From the NCBI RefSeq assembly GCF_039830135.1, contig NZ_CP156081.1, positions 1,288,001 to 1,352,000 on the forward strand: a stretch of 64,000 nucleotides of DNA, given 5' to 3'. A program made the position numbers and the translations under genes. Shown one piece after another: positions 8,537-16,517 of this stretch. Within the stretch, counting starts at the first letter, position 1; every line of letters starts with the position of its first letter. The notes beneath the pieces are model-generated. The model was not told the DNA's origin. It searched no databases and saw only the letters and a list, made by a program, of their open reading frames with translations. This stretch comes from Defluviimonas sp. SAOS-178_SWC. GTDB lineage: Bacteria > Pseudomonadota > Alphaproteobacteria > Rhodobacterales > Rhodobacteraceae.

Positions 8537-8808
8537 ATGGAATCACGAAAGCGTTCTGTATCCATTCTGGCCGGCATGCGGACGCCAATCGGCGTAATCG
8601 GCGGAAGTCTGAGCAGCCCTGTCCCCGCTGAACTCGGGCGTATCCGATCGGAGCGACGGGAGCGATCCTGGTCGTAAAACTCGTTCACGAATTGTCTTGC
8701 CGCCGTGGCGGTCTCGGGCTGGCCACAATGTGTATCGGCGGCGGGCAGGGCATCGCGCTCGCCATCAAGGTTCCAGGCGGAACGAATGGGCAAAGGAAAA
8801 CCCAATGA
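8537..8808 (+). pseudogene. Thiolase (acetyl-CoA acyltransferase) remnant with a large internal deletion
   Basis: The ATG at 8537 starts a frame reading SILAGMRTPIGVIGGSLSS and PVPAELG, the N-terminus of a thiolase. At about 8639 the sequence jumps into another frame reading YPIGATGAIL, then LGLATMCIGGGQGIALA, which is the thiolase C-terminus ending at 8808. Thiolases are about 390 residues; the two pieces account for roughly 85, so about 300 codons are gone and the frames no longer match. The conserved histidine of the GHPIGATGA motif reads Tyr. The remnant's final TGA overlaps the next gene's ATG (ATGA), showing that an intact thiolase was once coupled between the dehydrogenase and the flavoprotein. 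The remnant cannot encode an active enzyme. Confidence 0.85.
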
Positions 8809-9785
8809 GAACTCGGATTACAGATCTGTTCGGCATCCAGCACCCGATCCTGCAAGGCGGGATGCACTATGTCGGCTTCGCAAAGCTGGCCGCTGCAGTT
8901 TCCAATGCCGGCGGGCTCGGGACGATCACCGGGCTGACCCAGAGAACTCCGGCCAATCTGGCCAATGAAATCGCCCTGTGCCGGGACCTGACCGACAAGC
9001 CCTTCGCGGTGAACCTTACGTTTCTGCCGATCGTCAATGAACCGGATTATCCCGGATATATCCAGGCGATCATCGATGGCGGGGTGAAAATCGTCGAAAC
9101 GGCCGGCAACAATCCGGCGAAATGGCTGCCAATGCTCAAGGACAACGGCATCAAGGTCATTCACAAGTGCACGACCGTCAGGCACGCGCTCAAGGCGCAA
9201 AGCATCGGCGTCGATGCGTTGTCGATCGATGGCTTTGAATGCGGCGGACATCCGGGTGAAGACGATATTCCGAACATGATCCTGCTGCCCCGAGCCGCGG
9301 ACGAGCTGGATATTCCGTTTGTCGCGTCCGGCGGCATGGCGGATGCCCGGTCTCTGGTCGCCGCCCTCGCGATGGGGGCCGAGGGCATGAATATGGGGAC
9401 ACGCTTTGTCGCGACGCAGGATGCTCCGGTGCACGACAACGTCAAACAGGCGATCCTGGCCGCAAGCGAGCTGGATACGCGACTGATCATGCGCCCGCTG
9501 CGTAATACCGAACGGGTTCTGAACAACGACGCCGTCAAACGCGTCATTGAAAAAGAGGCGGCTCTGGGGCGCGATCTCACCTTCGGGGACATCGCTGCAG
9601 ACGTTGCCGGCGTTTACCCCAAAGTCATGATCGAAGGCCAGATGAACGCGGGGGCCTGGTCTTGCGGCATGGTCGCCGGGCTCGTCTATGATATTCCGAC
9701 CGTGAAGGATCTGGTCGAGCGGATCATGCGGGAGGCTGACAGTATCATCAACGACCGGCTGCGGCGCATCTCGGCACAGGGGTGA
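8805..9785 (+). CDS. Nitronate monooxygenase family FMN protein (2-nitropropane dioxygenase-like)
   Basis: This 326-residue TIM-barrel flavoprotein belongs to the nitronate monooxygenase / enoyl reductase-like family. It shows the start ITDLFGIQHPILQGGM, the AGGLGTITG loop, SIDGFECGGHPGEDD with the family histidine, ASGGMADARS, and GMNMGTRFVAT for phosphate binding. The ATG at 8805 was chosen over longer upstream frames because it starts at the conserved N-terminus and overlaps the stop of the decayed thiolase. Members in beta-oxidation clusters often have no proven nitronate substrate and may act on acyl-CoA or detoxify propionate-3-nitronate. It is the last gene of this operon. Confidence 0.85.
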   Translation: MRTRITDLFGIQHPILQGGMHYVGFAKLAAAVSNAGGLGTITGLTQRTPANLANEIALCRDLTDKPFAVNLTFLPIVNEPDYPGYIQAIIDGGVKIVETAGNNPAKWLPMLKDNGIKVIHKCTTVRHALKAQSIGVDALSIDGFECGGHPGEDDIPNMILLPRAADELDIPFVASGGMADARSLVAALAMGAEGMNMGTRFVATQDAPVHDNVKQAILAASELDTRLIMRPLRNTERVLNNDAVKRVIEKEAALGRDLTFGDIAADVAGVYPKVMIEGQMNAGAWSCGMVAGLVYDIPTVKDLVERIMREADSIINDRLRRISAQG

Positions 9786-9877
9786 TTGGGGTGTCCTCTT
9801 GATTTTCTGACCGTGCCAGGTCTGCTCGGGGCTGATCCGGCGGCGCCGGCAGGTAATGGCGCGCGGGTTTGTGTCGG

Positions 9878-10060
9878 TCGGTAGCTCTCGCCGTTCATCT
9901 TGAGGATGTCGACGTGGACCGCAAGTCGATCGAGGGGAGCGCCGGTGAGGCGCCCGGTGCCGAAGGTTTCGGTCCATTCGTTGAAGTGCCGGTTGCCGGT
10001 GATAGTGTAAGCGCTACGCTCGTAACGCTGGGGGATCATCTCCAACGGCAGGTCGACGCC
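9878..10060 (-). mobile_element. IS21-family IstB helper ATPase, C-terminal remnant
   Basis: On the minus strand the reading MIPQRYERSAYTITGNRHFN, then EWTETFGTGRLTGAPLDRL and KMNGESYR, is the C-terminal part of an IstB-type ATPase, the transposition helper of IS21 elements. Only about 60 residues are recognisable; the Walker motifs and the transposase IstA are absent. It lies between the beta-oxidation module and the copper cluster, marking an old insertion or recombination point. The rest of the 9786-10194 gap shows no gene that I can recognise. Confidence 0.75.
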
Positions 10061-10194
10061 GGTCGATCCAATCGTGAGCGGCACAAGCTCCGGCACCTGC
10101 ATCGTGTTGCGCCTGGGGGTCGCCCTGACGCCGAAGCTGTCCTGCCCGGGTGATTGCCGCGAGGATTCATGTCGTTCATCTTGCAGAGCTTTCG

Positions 10195-12561
10195 TCAGAT
10201 CCTGGCGCTCCGCAGTCGGAGCGCGTTGATCACCACCGAGATCGAGGAGGCGCTCATCGCGAAGGCGGCGAACATCGGGCTGACGAGGATACCGAGGACC
10301 GGGAACAGCACGCCCGCCGCGACCGGGACGCCTGCGGCGTTGTAGATCAGCGCGAAGAACAGGTTCTGGCGGATGTTGCGCATCGTCGCGCGGGCCAATT
10401 TGCGGGCGCGGACGATCCCGTCGAGATTGCCCTTGACGAGCGTGAAGCCCGCGCTTTCGATCGCGACATCGGCGCCGGTGCCCATCGCGATGCCGACATC
10501 GGCCTGCGCCAGCGCGGGCGCGTCGTTGACACCGTCGCCGGCCATCGCGACCTTGGCGCCGCCATCCTGCAACTCCTTGATGATGCGGGCCTTGTCCTCG
10601 GGCAGAACGTCGGCGCGGATCTCGTCGATGCCGAGACGTCCGGCCACGGCTTTCGCCGTACGCTCGTTGTCGCCGGTGGCCATGATGATGCGGAACCCAA
10701 GATCATGCAGCGCCTTCAGCGCGGCGGGCGTGGTTTCCTTCACCGGATCGGCGACGCTGACGAGTCCGGCAATATGGCCGTTCACCACCACGAACATCAC
10801 GGTCTCGCCTTCGTCGCGGCGGAGGTTTGCCTTTTCGGCCAGCGCAGCCGCCTCGAGACCCATCTCCTGAACGAGTTTCAGATTGCCGAGCGCAACGGGT
10901 TTCCCGTCGACCTTGCCCTTTACTCCCTTGCCGGTCACCGCCTCGAAATCCCGGGCCTCGGTCATCTCGATGCCAGTATCCTCTGCCCCCCTGACGATCG
11001 CCTCGGCCAGCGGATGTTCCGAGCCGCGCTCGAGCGAGGCGGCAAGACGCAGCACCTCAGCCTTGTCATGGCCCTTCTCGGGAAAGACGCCGACGAGCCT
11101 CGGCTTGCCTTCCGTCAGCGTTCCGGTCTTGTCGACGATGAGCGTGTCGACCTTCTCGAACCGTTCCAGCGCCTCGGCATTCTTGATCAGGACGCCCGCC
11201 TGGGCGCCGCGTCCCGTGGCGGTCATGATCGACATCGGCGTGGCGAGCCCCAGGGCACAGGGACAGGCGATGATCAGGACCGCCACGGCCGCGATGAGTG
11301 CGTAGGAAAGTGCCGGCGCCGGCCCCCAGAGAGCCCAGCCGATAAACGACAGAACCGCGATACCGATCACCGCCGGCACGAAGATGCCCGCGACCTTGTC
11401 GGCGTATTTCTGGATCGGTGCCCGGCTTCTTTGCGCATTCGCCACCATCTCGACGATCTGGTTCAGCATCGTGTCGGCCCCGACGCGGGTCGCTTCCATG
11501 ATCAGGCTTCCGGTGCCGTTGATCGTGGCGCCGGTGACGACATCGCCCGCGACCTTCTCGACAGGGACCGGCTCGCCGGAGATCATCGACTCGTCGATCG
11601 AGGATCGGCCCTCGACCACCACGCCATCGACGGGCACCTTGTCGCCGGGGCGGATGCGCAGCCGGTCGCCGACCCCGACATGCTCCAGGGGCACTTCCTC
11701 CTCGCTGCCGTCGTCGCGGAGGACGCGGGCGGTCTTGGCCGCCATGTCCAGAAGCGCGCGGATCGCCTTGCCGGTGCCCTCGCGGGCGCGCAGTTCCATG
11801 ACCTGTCCCAGAAGCACGAGCGTCACGATCACCGCGGCGGCCTCGAAATAGACGCCGACATGGCCTGCGGCATCGCGAAATCCGTCCGGGAAGATTCCTG
11901 GCACGAGCACAGCGACGACGCTGAACGTCCATGCCGCGGTCACACCCATGGCGATCAGGCTGAACATGTTGAGGTGCATCGTCCTGAACGACGTCCAGCC
12001 GCGCAGGAGGAACGGCCAGCCGCACCACAGAACCACAGGTGTCCCAAGCGCGAATTCAATCCAGAGCGTCGCGCGCTCTCCGAAGAGCTCGCGCACGCCG
12101 CCAAGCCCGAGATACGGCCCCATCGTCAGCACCAGCAAAGGAACGGTCAGGACGACTCCCACCCAGAACCTGCGAGTAAAGTCCAACAGTTCAGGGTTCG
12201 GCCCTTCGGCTTCCATCGCGGCGGATTCGAGCTCCAGCCCCATGCCGCAGATCGGACAGGAGCCGGGATGGGTCTGGCGCACTTCCGGATGCATCGGGCA
12301 GGTATAGACCGGCCCGGCATAGTTGGCGGGAACCGCGTCGTAGCTGCCCTTCGTCGCGTCCGGCTCGGCGTGACGATGGCCGTGATGCGGAGTGGCTTCG
12401 CCTTCTGGCACCAGGTGCATGTTGCATTTCGGACAATCGCCCGGTTCCGGGCGCCGGATCTCGGGATGCATCGGACAGGTGTAGACGGTGCCCTCAAAAC
12501 CCGGTGGGACGGTGTCATCGGAAACGGCGGTATGGCCGCGATGTGAATGGCTCTCGTTCAT
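10195..12561 (-). CDS. copA: Copper-translocating P1B-type ATPase with two N-terminal heavy-metal-binding (TCPMHP) domains
   Basis: This 788-residue inner-membrane pump exports monovalent copper (possibly silver). The N-terminus is soluble and carries two zinc-ribbon-like metal domains, each with a TCPMHPE motif (residues 28-34 and 87-93) and a downstream C-P-x-C pair, separated by His-rich linkers. These replace the usual HMA domains. The CPC transport motif is at 433-435, the phosphorylated Asp477 is in DKTGTL, ISGEP marks the actuator and [10 protein letters not shown] the hinge. The start was set at 12561 ([10 protein letters not shown]); the open frame upstream overlaps the Prs gene on the same strand in another phase. 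A MerR-type promoter precedes it, so CueR control is expected. Confidence 0.93.
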   Translation of the reverse strand: MNESHSHRGHTAVSDDTVPPGFEGTVYTCPMHPEIRRPEPGDCPKCNMHLVPEGEATPHHGHRHAEPDATKGSYDAVPANYAGPVYTCPMHPEVRQTHPGSCPICGMGLELESAAMEAEGPNPELLDFTRRFWVGVVLTVPLLVLTMGPYLGLGGVRELFGERATLWIEFALGTPVVLWCGWPFLLRGWTSFRTMHLNMFSLIAMGVTAAWTFSVVAVLVPGIFPDGFRDAAGHVGVYFEAAAVIVTLVLLGQVMELRAREGTGKAIRALLDMAAKTARVLRDDGSEEEVPLEHVGVGDRLRIRPGDKVPVDGVVVEGRSSIDESMISGEPVPVEKVAGDVVTGATINGTGSLIMEATRVGADTMLNQIVEMVANAQRSRAPIQKYADKVAGIFVPAVIGIAVLSFIGWALWGPAPALSYALIAAVAVLIIACPCALGLATPMSIMTATGRGAQAGVLIKNAEALERFEKVDTLIVDKTGTLTEGKPRLVGVFPEKGHDKAEVLRLAASLERGSEHPLAEAIVRGAEDTGIEMTEARDFEAVTGKGVKGKVDGKPVALGNLKLVQEMGLEAAALAEKANLRRDEGETVMFVVVNGHIAGLVSVADPVKETTPAALKALHDLGFRIIMATGDNERTAKAVAGRLGIDEIRADVLPEDKARIIKELQDGGAKVAMAGDGVNDAPALAQADVGIAMGTGADVAIESAGFTLVKGNLDGIVRARKLARATMRNIRQNLFFALIYNAAGVPVAAGVLFPVLGILVSPMFAAFAMSASSISVVINALRLRSARI

Positions 12562-12590
12562 TCGGGTGTCCTTTCGCGTCGTTCCCTGCG

Positions 12591-12621
12591 ACCGTAGTGC
12601 TTCCAGCAACTGGAAGGTCAA
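12591..12621 (-). promoter_or_regulatory. CueR/MerR-type promoter of the first copA
   Basis: On the minus strand TTGACC (-35) and TACGGT (-10) are separated by 19 bases, with the dyad CCTTCCAG...CTGGAAG filling the spacer. This over-long spacer with a CCTTCC dyad is the hallmark of copper-responsive MerR promoters. The -35 hexamer overlaps the stop codon of the upstream Prs-like gene, so induction would occur at the very end of that operon. Confidence 0.8.
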
Positions 12622-13511
12622 GGCCCTTCCGCAACCGCTTTCATCCCGCCGGCAAGTATCCCGGCGATGCCGATCGCGTTGGTCGGATGCGGGATGGAAT
12701 CCGTGCTGACGATCCGCGCGGCGCCGGCGCGGCGGATCGCCTCTTCCGCTTCGTCCGCGAAGACGGCGTGGATCACGACGCAGATCGCAGGCGGCATATC
12801 GAGGGCACGAAGCTGTTCGAGTGTCTGGATCAATGTGCGGCCGGAGGAGGCGATGTCGTCGAGGATCACCGGCCTCCCCTGCCGGAGAACGGCACTGTCG
12901 GGCAGGCTGATCTCGACCTGGCGGTCGCCAGAGCGGTGCTTGGTCAGCACTTCGTACGGGCGGCCGGCCCGCTGCGCGACCTCGGCCACCCACTGCCGGC
13001 TTTCGCCGTCGGGGCCGAGGAGGACCGCATCGGGCACGTTCTCTGCGATCCACGTCGCGAGAAGAGGGGCGGTGGCGACGCGGCGCGCGGGGATGCGGAA
13101 CAGGTTAGAAAGGCTGGGATTCCGGTGCAGGTGGGGGTCGGCTGTCAACAGCCAATCAAAACAGTCATCGAGGAAGGCGGCGAAGATCGGGGCGCTCACC
13201 GCCTCGCGCGGGTGGAACCGCGCGTCCTGGCGCATGTATCCGAGATAGGGCGCGACAAGGCCCACGCGCGCGGCGCCGAGTTCGCGCGCCGTCGCCGCGA
13301 CGAAGCGCAGCGGCAAGGCAAGCCGGTCGGGGTCGCGCAACGTGGCGAGGATGGCAACGTCGCGCCCGGAAGGATCGCCGCCGAGCGTCACGAGGGTTTC
13401 GCCGTCGGGAAAGCGGTGCAGGCCGACCGGCTGGATTTCGGCGCCGGTTGCGGCGGCCATGCCGCGTGCCAGCGGCTCCATGCCGGGAAAGGGGGCAAGG
13501 ATTTGTATCAT
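12618..13511 (-). CDS. prs: Ribose-phosphate pyrophosphokinase (Prs) family protein
   Basis: This 297-residue protein resembles PRPP synthetase, which makes phosphoribosyl pyrophosphate from ribose 5-phosphate and ATP. Visible motifs are [27 protein letters not shown] and the PRPP-binding loop [16 protein letters not shown] near the C-terminus. It is somewhat shorter than housekeeping Prs (about 310-320). The start overlaps the stop of the upstream phosphorylase by four bases. Pairing with an AMP-phosphorylase-like enzyme suggests a role in salvage of the ribose of nucleotides, with ribose-1,5-bisphosphate or a derivative as a possible substrate, rather than bulk PRPP supply. This is inference; a normal Prs activity is equally possible. 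Confidence 0.82.
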   Translation of the reverse strand: MIQILAPFPGMEPLARGMAAATGAEIQPVGLHRFPDGETLVTLGGDPSGRDVAILATLRDPDRLALPLRFVAATARELGAARVGLVAPYLGYMRQDARFHPREAVSAPIFAAFLDDCFDWLLTADPHLHRNPSLSNLFRIPARRVATAPLLATWIAENVPDAVLLGPDGESRQWVAEVAQRAGRPYEVLTKHRSGDRQVEISLPDSAVLRQGRPVILDDIASSGRTLIQTLEQLRALDMPPAICVVIHAVFADEAEEAIRRAGAARIVSTDSIPHPTNAIGIAGILAGGMKAVAEGP

Positions 13512-15022
13512 CCGTCCTCCACGATCGCGAAGAGGCCGGTCTGCGCGTCAGCATAGGACCGGGCGTATTCCAGTTCCCCCAGGGTTTCGGCATGGATCTC
13601 AAACAGTGGCCTTCCGGGGTCGATCCGGTCGCCGACGCGGGCCAGAAGGCGCAAACCCGCGAGCTTCTGGCGTGGCGCCCCGGCAAGTTTCGCAATGCGC
13701 GCGATGCGGCGGTTGTCGATGGCGGTGAGATGTCCCGTGGTGCCGGCCGTCACCACCGCATGATACCGCGCCTCGCCCGGCTCGCTGAAGCCGCCCTGGG
13801 CCTCGCAGATGGCCATGAACTTCGCCTCGGCGGCACCCCCGTCGAGAAGCCGCTCCGCCGCCGCGCGCCCGCATTTTGTCTCCGCTCCGGGGGCGAGGTC
13901 CAGCAGCGCCCCGGCAAGGTCGAGCGCTCGGTCGCGCAGATCGGCGGGGGCATCCTTGTCGCGGCGCAGCACCGCCAGAACGTCCTGCGCCTCAAGCGCC
14001 GGCCCGATCCCGCGCCCGACCGGCGCGGTGCCGTCGCTCTGGTGGATCGAAAGCGTCAGGTCGATCGCCTCGCCCACGGCCCTGAGCCGCGTTTCAAGCG
14101 CGGTGGCGCTGTCTGCGGAACGGACTTTGGCCGTGGGACCGACCGGAACGTCGATCAGGACGCGCCTCGCCCCCACGGCCGCCTTCTTCGACAGCACGCT
14201 GGCAACGAGCTGCCCGTCGCTGTCGAAATCGAGCGGCCGTTCGATCCGGATCAGCAGGTCATCGGCCGGGCTGAGCGCGAGGTTGCCGCCCCAGACGATG
14301 CAGCCGCCCTCGGCTTCGACCACGCGTCGCAGCGCGGGGATGTCGAGCGCGACCGGCGCCATCACCTCCATCGTGTCCGCCGTCCCGGCGGGCGAGGTGA
14401 TCGCGCGCGACGATGTCTTTGGGATCATCAGGCCGGCGGCCGCGACGATCGAGACGACGATGGGCGTCGTGCGGTTGCCGGGAAGACCGCCGACGCAGTG
14501 CTTGTCGAAGACCTCGGCCCCGCCCCAGTCCAGCGTCTCGCCCGCCGCCTGCATGGATCGGGTCAGTACGATGGTTTCGGCGATGGAAAGCCGTTCGCCG
14601 GCGCAGGCGGTGATGAAGGCGGCAAGGTCGAGGTCGGAGAGCCTGTGGTCGAGCACGTCGAGAATGATGGCGTCGAACTGGTCCTGTCCCAAGGTCTCGC
14701 CGTAGACCTTGGCGCGGATCGCCGAGACGGAGGCCGGCGGCTCGGGGTGGGAAAAGCTGGCGCGGTCGCCCGGTTCGGGTTGCAGGATCGCCCAGGCCTC
14801 TTCCGAGAGCGCGGCGGTATCCGCCGGCAGCCAGTCGCCATCGGTCAGCACGTTCAGCGTGGCGATGATCGAGCGGCCGCCCAGGGTTACCTCGATCCGG
14901 GTCAGGGCGGCAAAGCCCTCGGCCCGGCAGACATGACAGTCCTCGCGCATGAAGACTACGGGCTGCCGGTAGGTGTCGATCCCGGCGCGGGTGAGGGGGA
15001 GGGTGTTGTCGATCGTCGTCAT
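13508..15022 (-). CDS. AMP phosphorylase / thymidine phosphorylase family protein
   Basis: This 504-residue protein has the length and layout of archaeal AMP phosphorylase, with about 80 extra N-terminal residues before the thymidine-phosphorylase fold. The phosphate-binding signature reads KHCVGGLPGNRTTPIVVSI, followed by SSRAITSPAGTADTMEVMAP, which matches the AMP-phosphorylase branch rather than DeoA (KxSTGGVGDK). Such enzymes convert nucleoside monophosphates and phosphate to base and ribose 1,5-bisphosphate. The start at 15022 (MTTIDNTLPL) overlaps the upstream metallo-beta-lactamase gene by four bases and the stop overlaps prs by four, giving a tightly coupled trio. No ribose-1,5-bisphosphate isomerase or RuBisCO gene lies in the window. 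Confidence 0.85.
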   Translation of the reverse strand: MTTIDNTLPLTRAGIDTYRQPVVFMREDCHVCRAEGFAALTRIEVTLGGRSIIATLNVLTDGDWLPADTAALSEEAWAILQPEPGDRASFSHPEPPASVSAIRAKVYGETLGQDQFDAIILDVLDHRLSDLDLAAFITACAGERLSIAETIVLTRSMQAAGETLDWGGAEVFDKHCVGGLPGNRTTPIVVSIVAAAGLMIPKTSSRAITSPAGTADTMEVMAPVALDIPALRRVVEAEGGCIVWGGNLALSPADDLLIRIERPLDFDSDGQLVASVLSKKAAVGARRVLIDVPVGPTAKVRSADSATALETRLRAVGEAIDLTLSIHQSDGTAPVGRGIGPALEAQDVLAVLRRDKDAPADLRDRALDLAGALLDLAPGAETKCGRAAAERLLDGGAAEAKFMAICEAQGGFSEPGEARYHAVVTAGTTGHLTAIDNRRIARIAKLAGAPRQKLAGLRLLARVGDRIDPGRPLFEIHAETLGELEYARSYADAQTGLFAIVEDG

Positions 15023-15717
15023 TCGGGATTGTCCAGCCGGATCGTCTCGATGTGCTCGGGCGCGCGCATCCAGTTCATGAGTTCGTCCGCGTCGGCGTGG
15101 CATGAAAACGCCTCTAGCTGGATCACCTCGGGGCGGATCGGGAAATCCCGTCCAAACATGCGCAATCTCCTCTGGTCGGCGCCGGAGAACGGCCGCGGCG
15201 GCTGCATCAGCGCGTCGTTCTGCCGCCCGAGATCGCCGCTGAACAGAACCGTCGTTCCGTGCCGGCTGAGCCGGATTTGCGCGGCGCCAGGAAGATGGCC
15301 TGCCGGGATGAACTCGACGCGGACGCCGTCGCCGAGATCGACGGGCGTCCTGAACGGGATCACGCGCAGCCACTCCAGCGCCGCCGCGGCATCGGCGCGT
15401 GTATTTGGCGGCGTCAGTTTCTTGAGTTTGGAATGCCCGTGCTTGCGGGCACATCGCGCCCCTTCTTCGTGAGTATGTCCGCTGTCGGGCAGGTAGCCGG
15501 AATGATCGAGATGGGCATGGCTCAGAAGCACCGTGTCGATCGTGGAGGGGCGCACCGGGAACGGCTTGCGGTTGCGGTCCCTCAGCGTCTTGAACCCCTG
15601 GAAGAGGCCGCAATCGACCAGGATACGGCGGTCCCCGACTTCGATCAGATAGCGCGAGCCGGTCCCGCTCCCGGCCGCGCCGAGGAAGCGGAGTGTCGGA
15701 CTGGTTTGCTTTGGCAT
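15019..15717 (-). CDS. MBL-fold metallohydrolase (RNase J/CPSF-like), internally shortened
   Basis: An open frame of 232 residues has the metallo-beta-lactamase active-site motif SHAHLDHSG (His67, His69, Asp71, His72) and a later SGDLGR. Relatives with the beta-CASP/RNA-specificity domain are about 450 residues or longer. Here YLP is followed at once by DSGHTHEEGARCARKHG, which in relatives comes some tens of residues later. After FSGDLGRQNDALMQPP the reading jumps to the late block RMFGRDFPIRPEVIQLEAFS and CHADADELMNW. Two in-frame internal deletions and a missing tail are therefore likely. It heads the operon with the phosphorylase and prs. It may be a non-functional relic that still provides translational coupling. 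Confidence 0.7.
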   Translation of the reverse strand: MPKQTSPTLRFLGAAGSGTGSRYLIEVGDRRILVDCGLFQGFKTLRDRNRKPFPVRPSTIDTVLLSHAHLDHSGYLPDSGHTHEEGARCARKHGHSKLKKLTPPNTRADAAAALEWLRVIPFRTPVDLGDGVRVEFIPAGHLPGAAQIRLSRHGTTVLFSGDLGRQNDALMQPPRPFSGADQRRLRMFGRDFPIRPEVIQLEAFSCHADADELMNWMRAPEHIETIRLDNPE

Positions 15718-15750
15718 GGTCCCGATCCTGTCCCTTATATGGGCATCCGG

Positions 15751-16005
15751 TCAGGGCGGCACCACCATCTGATAGCCTTTGCCTTTGACAGATATTATAC
15801 CGGGTTCGCCCCGTGTCGCAGCGTCGATCATCCAAGCCTTCGGCTCGGTGCGGCCCGAGACGAAGAGCTTCCTGTCGTCATCGGCCAAGCCGATCCCGTG
15901 GACCTCGCCGCCGATGTCGAAGCTCCGAAGCGTCTTTCCATTGCCACGCGGCTGTTCCTGAACCGTGCCGGCAACTGGCTTTTGCACCGCCACATGCTGA
16001 CCCAC
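15751..16005 (-). pseudogene. C-terminal fragment resembling a beta-propeller protein
   Basis: The frame ends with GKTLRSFDIGGEVHGIGLAD, then DDRKLFVSGRTEPKAWMIDA and GIISVKGKGYQMVVPP, which reads like the last blades of a YVTN/YncE-type beta-propeller. No start, signal peptide or earlier blades are present, and the upstream part in this frame looks unrelated. It is probably the tail of a truncated gene left by a deletion in the 15718-16161 gap. The remaining bases of that gap hold nothing else that I can identify apart from a hairpin at 16119-16149. Confidence 0.35.
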
Positions 16006-16118
16006 GCGGCGTCAGGGATGATGACCTGGCTTTCAGGGCACGCCATCCTTCGTGACCGGCGGTGGTCTCGTCCCTGGTCTCGCGGATCGGCCGCAACTGG
16101 AAGAATACCTGGCGAAGG

Positions 16119-16149
16119 CGCGCGACTGGTTCCGAATGCCAGTCGCGCG
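16119..16149 (-). terminator. Possible terminator hairpin downstream of the copZ-like gene
   Basis: An 11-bp perfect stem, CGCGCGACTGG pairing with CCAGTCGCGCG around a 9-base loop, lies 12 bases beyond the end of the metallochaperone gene in its direction of transcription. No clear T-run follows, so its efficiency as an intrinsic terminator is uncertain. Confidence 0.45.
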
Positions 16150-16161
16150 GCCAGCCGTTGT

Positions 16162-16368
16162 CTAGGCAGCGACGATAGCGGTTGCATCGTAGCCCGCCTT
16201 CTTGATCGCCAGGACAACCGCTTCATCGCCGAGCGCGCTCTCGACCGAGACGACCCGCGCGTTCAGGTCGCACTCCACTCGGGCCGAAGGTTCAACGGCA
16301 GTGACGGCATTGCGGATCGCCGCGGTGCAGTGTCCGCAACTCATTTCGGGAACATCGAACCTGGTCAT
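16162..16368 (-). CDS. copZ: CopZ-like copper chaperone (HMA domain protein)
   Basis: This 68-residue cytoplasmic protein is a single heavy-metal-associated domain with the metal site MSCGHC (Cys11, Cys14), a following helix TAAIRNAVTAV and a conserved C-terminal AIKKAGYDA. It should bind Cu(I) and hand it to the P-type ATPases or CueR. Length and start fit the family exactly, and a GGAGG sequence precedes the ATG. It has its own MerR-type promoter (16393-16423) and stands divergent from the second copA. Confidence 0.9.
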   Translation of the reverse strand: MTRFDVPEMSCGHCTAAIRNAVTAVEPSARVECDLNARVVSVESALGDEAVVLAIKKAGYDATAIVAA

Positions 16369-16392
16369 GGGAACCTCCTTCTTGCGAATCCC

Positions 16393-16423
16393 GCTGTCGC
16401 ACGTTCCGGCGCGGGAAGGTCAA
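16393..16423 (-). promoter_or_regulatory. CueR/MerR-type promoter of the copZ-like gene
   Basis: On the minus strand TTGACC is followed by a 19-base spacer holding the dyad CTTCC-N6-GGAA and by GACAGC as a weak -10. The -35 and spacer match the other two copper promoters in the window; the -10 is the poorest of the three. Confidence 0.65.
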
Positions 16424-16458
16424 GAGGCCGTCTTCGCCAAAAAGATTCGCGGCAGTGC

Positions 16459-16489
16459 TTGACCTTCCAGTTGGTGGAACCATTACGTG
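16459..16489 (+). promoter_or_regulatory. CueR/MerR-type promoter of the second copA
   Basis: TTGACC and TACGTG are separated by 19 bases containing TTCCAGTTGGTGGAA, a clear dyad. It stands 29 bases upstream of the second copA start and 36 bases from the divergent copZ-like promoter, so one CueR-type protein probably controls both. Confidence 0.8.
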
Positions 16490-16517
16490 GACGCCGATGT
16501 AGATGCGGAGTCGCCAA

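Noticed and set aside
10150..12546. A long plus-strand open frame opposite the first copA
   Set aside because: It is an antisense shadow of the P-type ATPase gene in GC-rich DNA; its translation is rich in His, Arg and Asp and has no family motifs.
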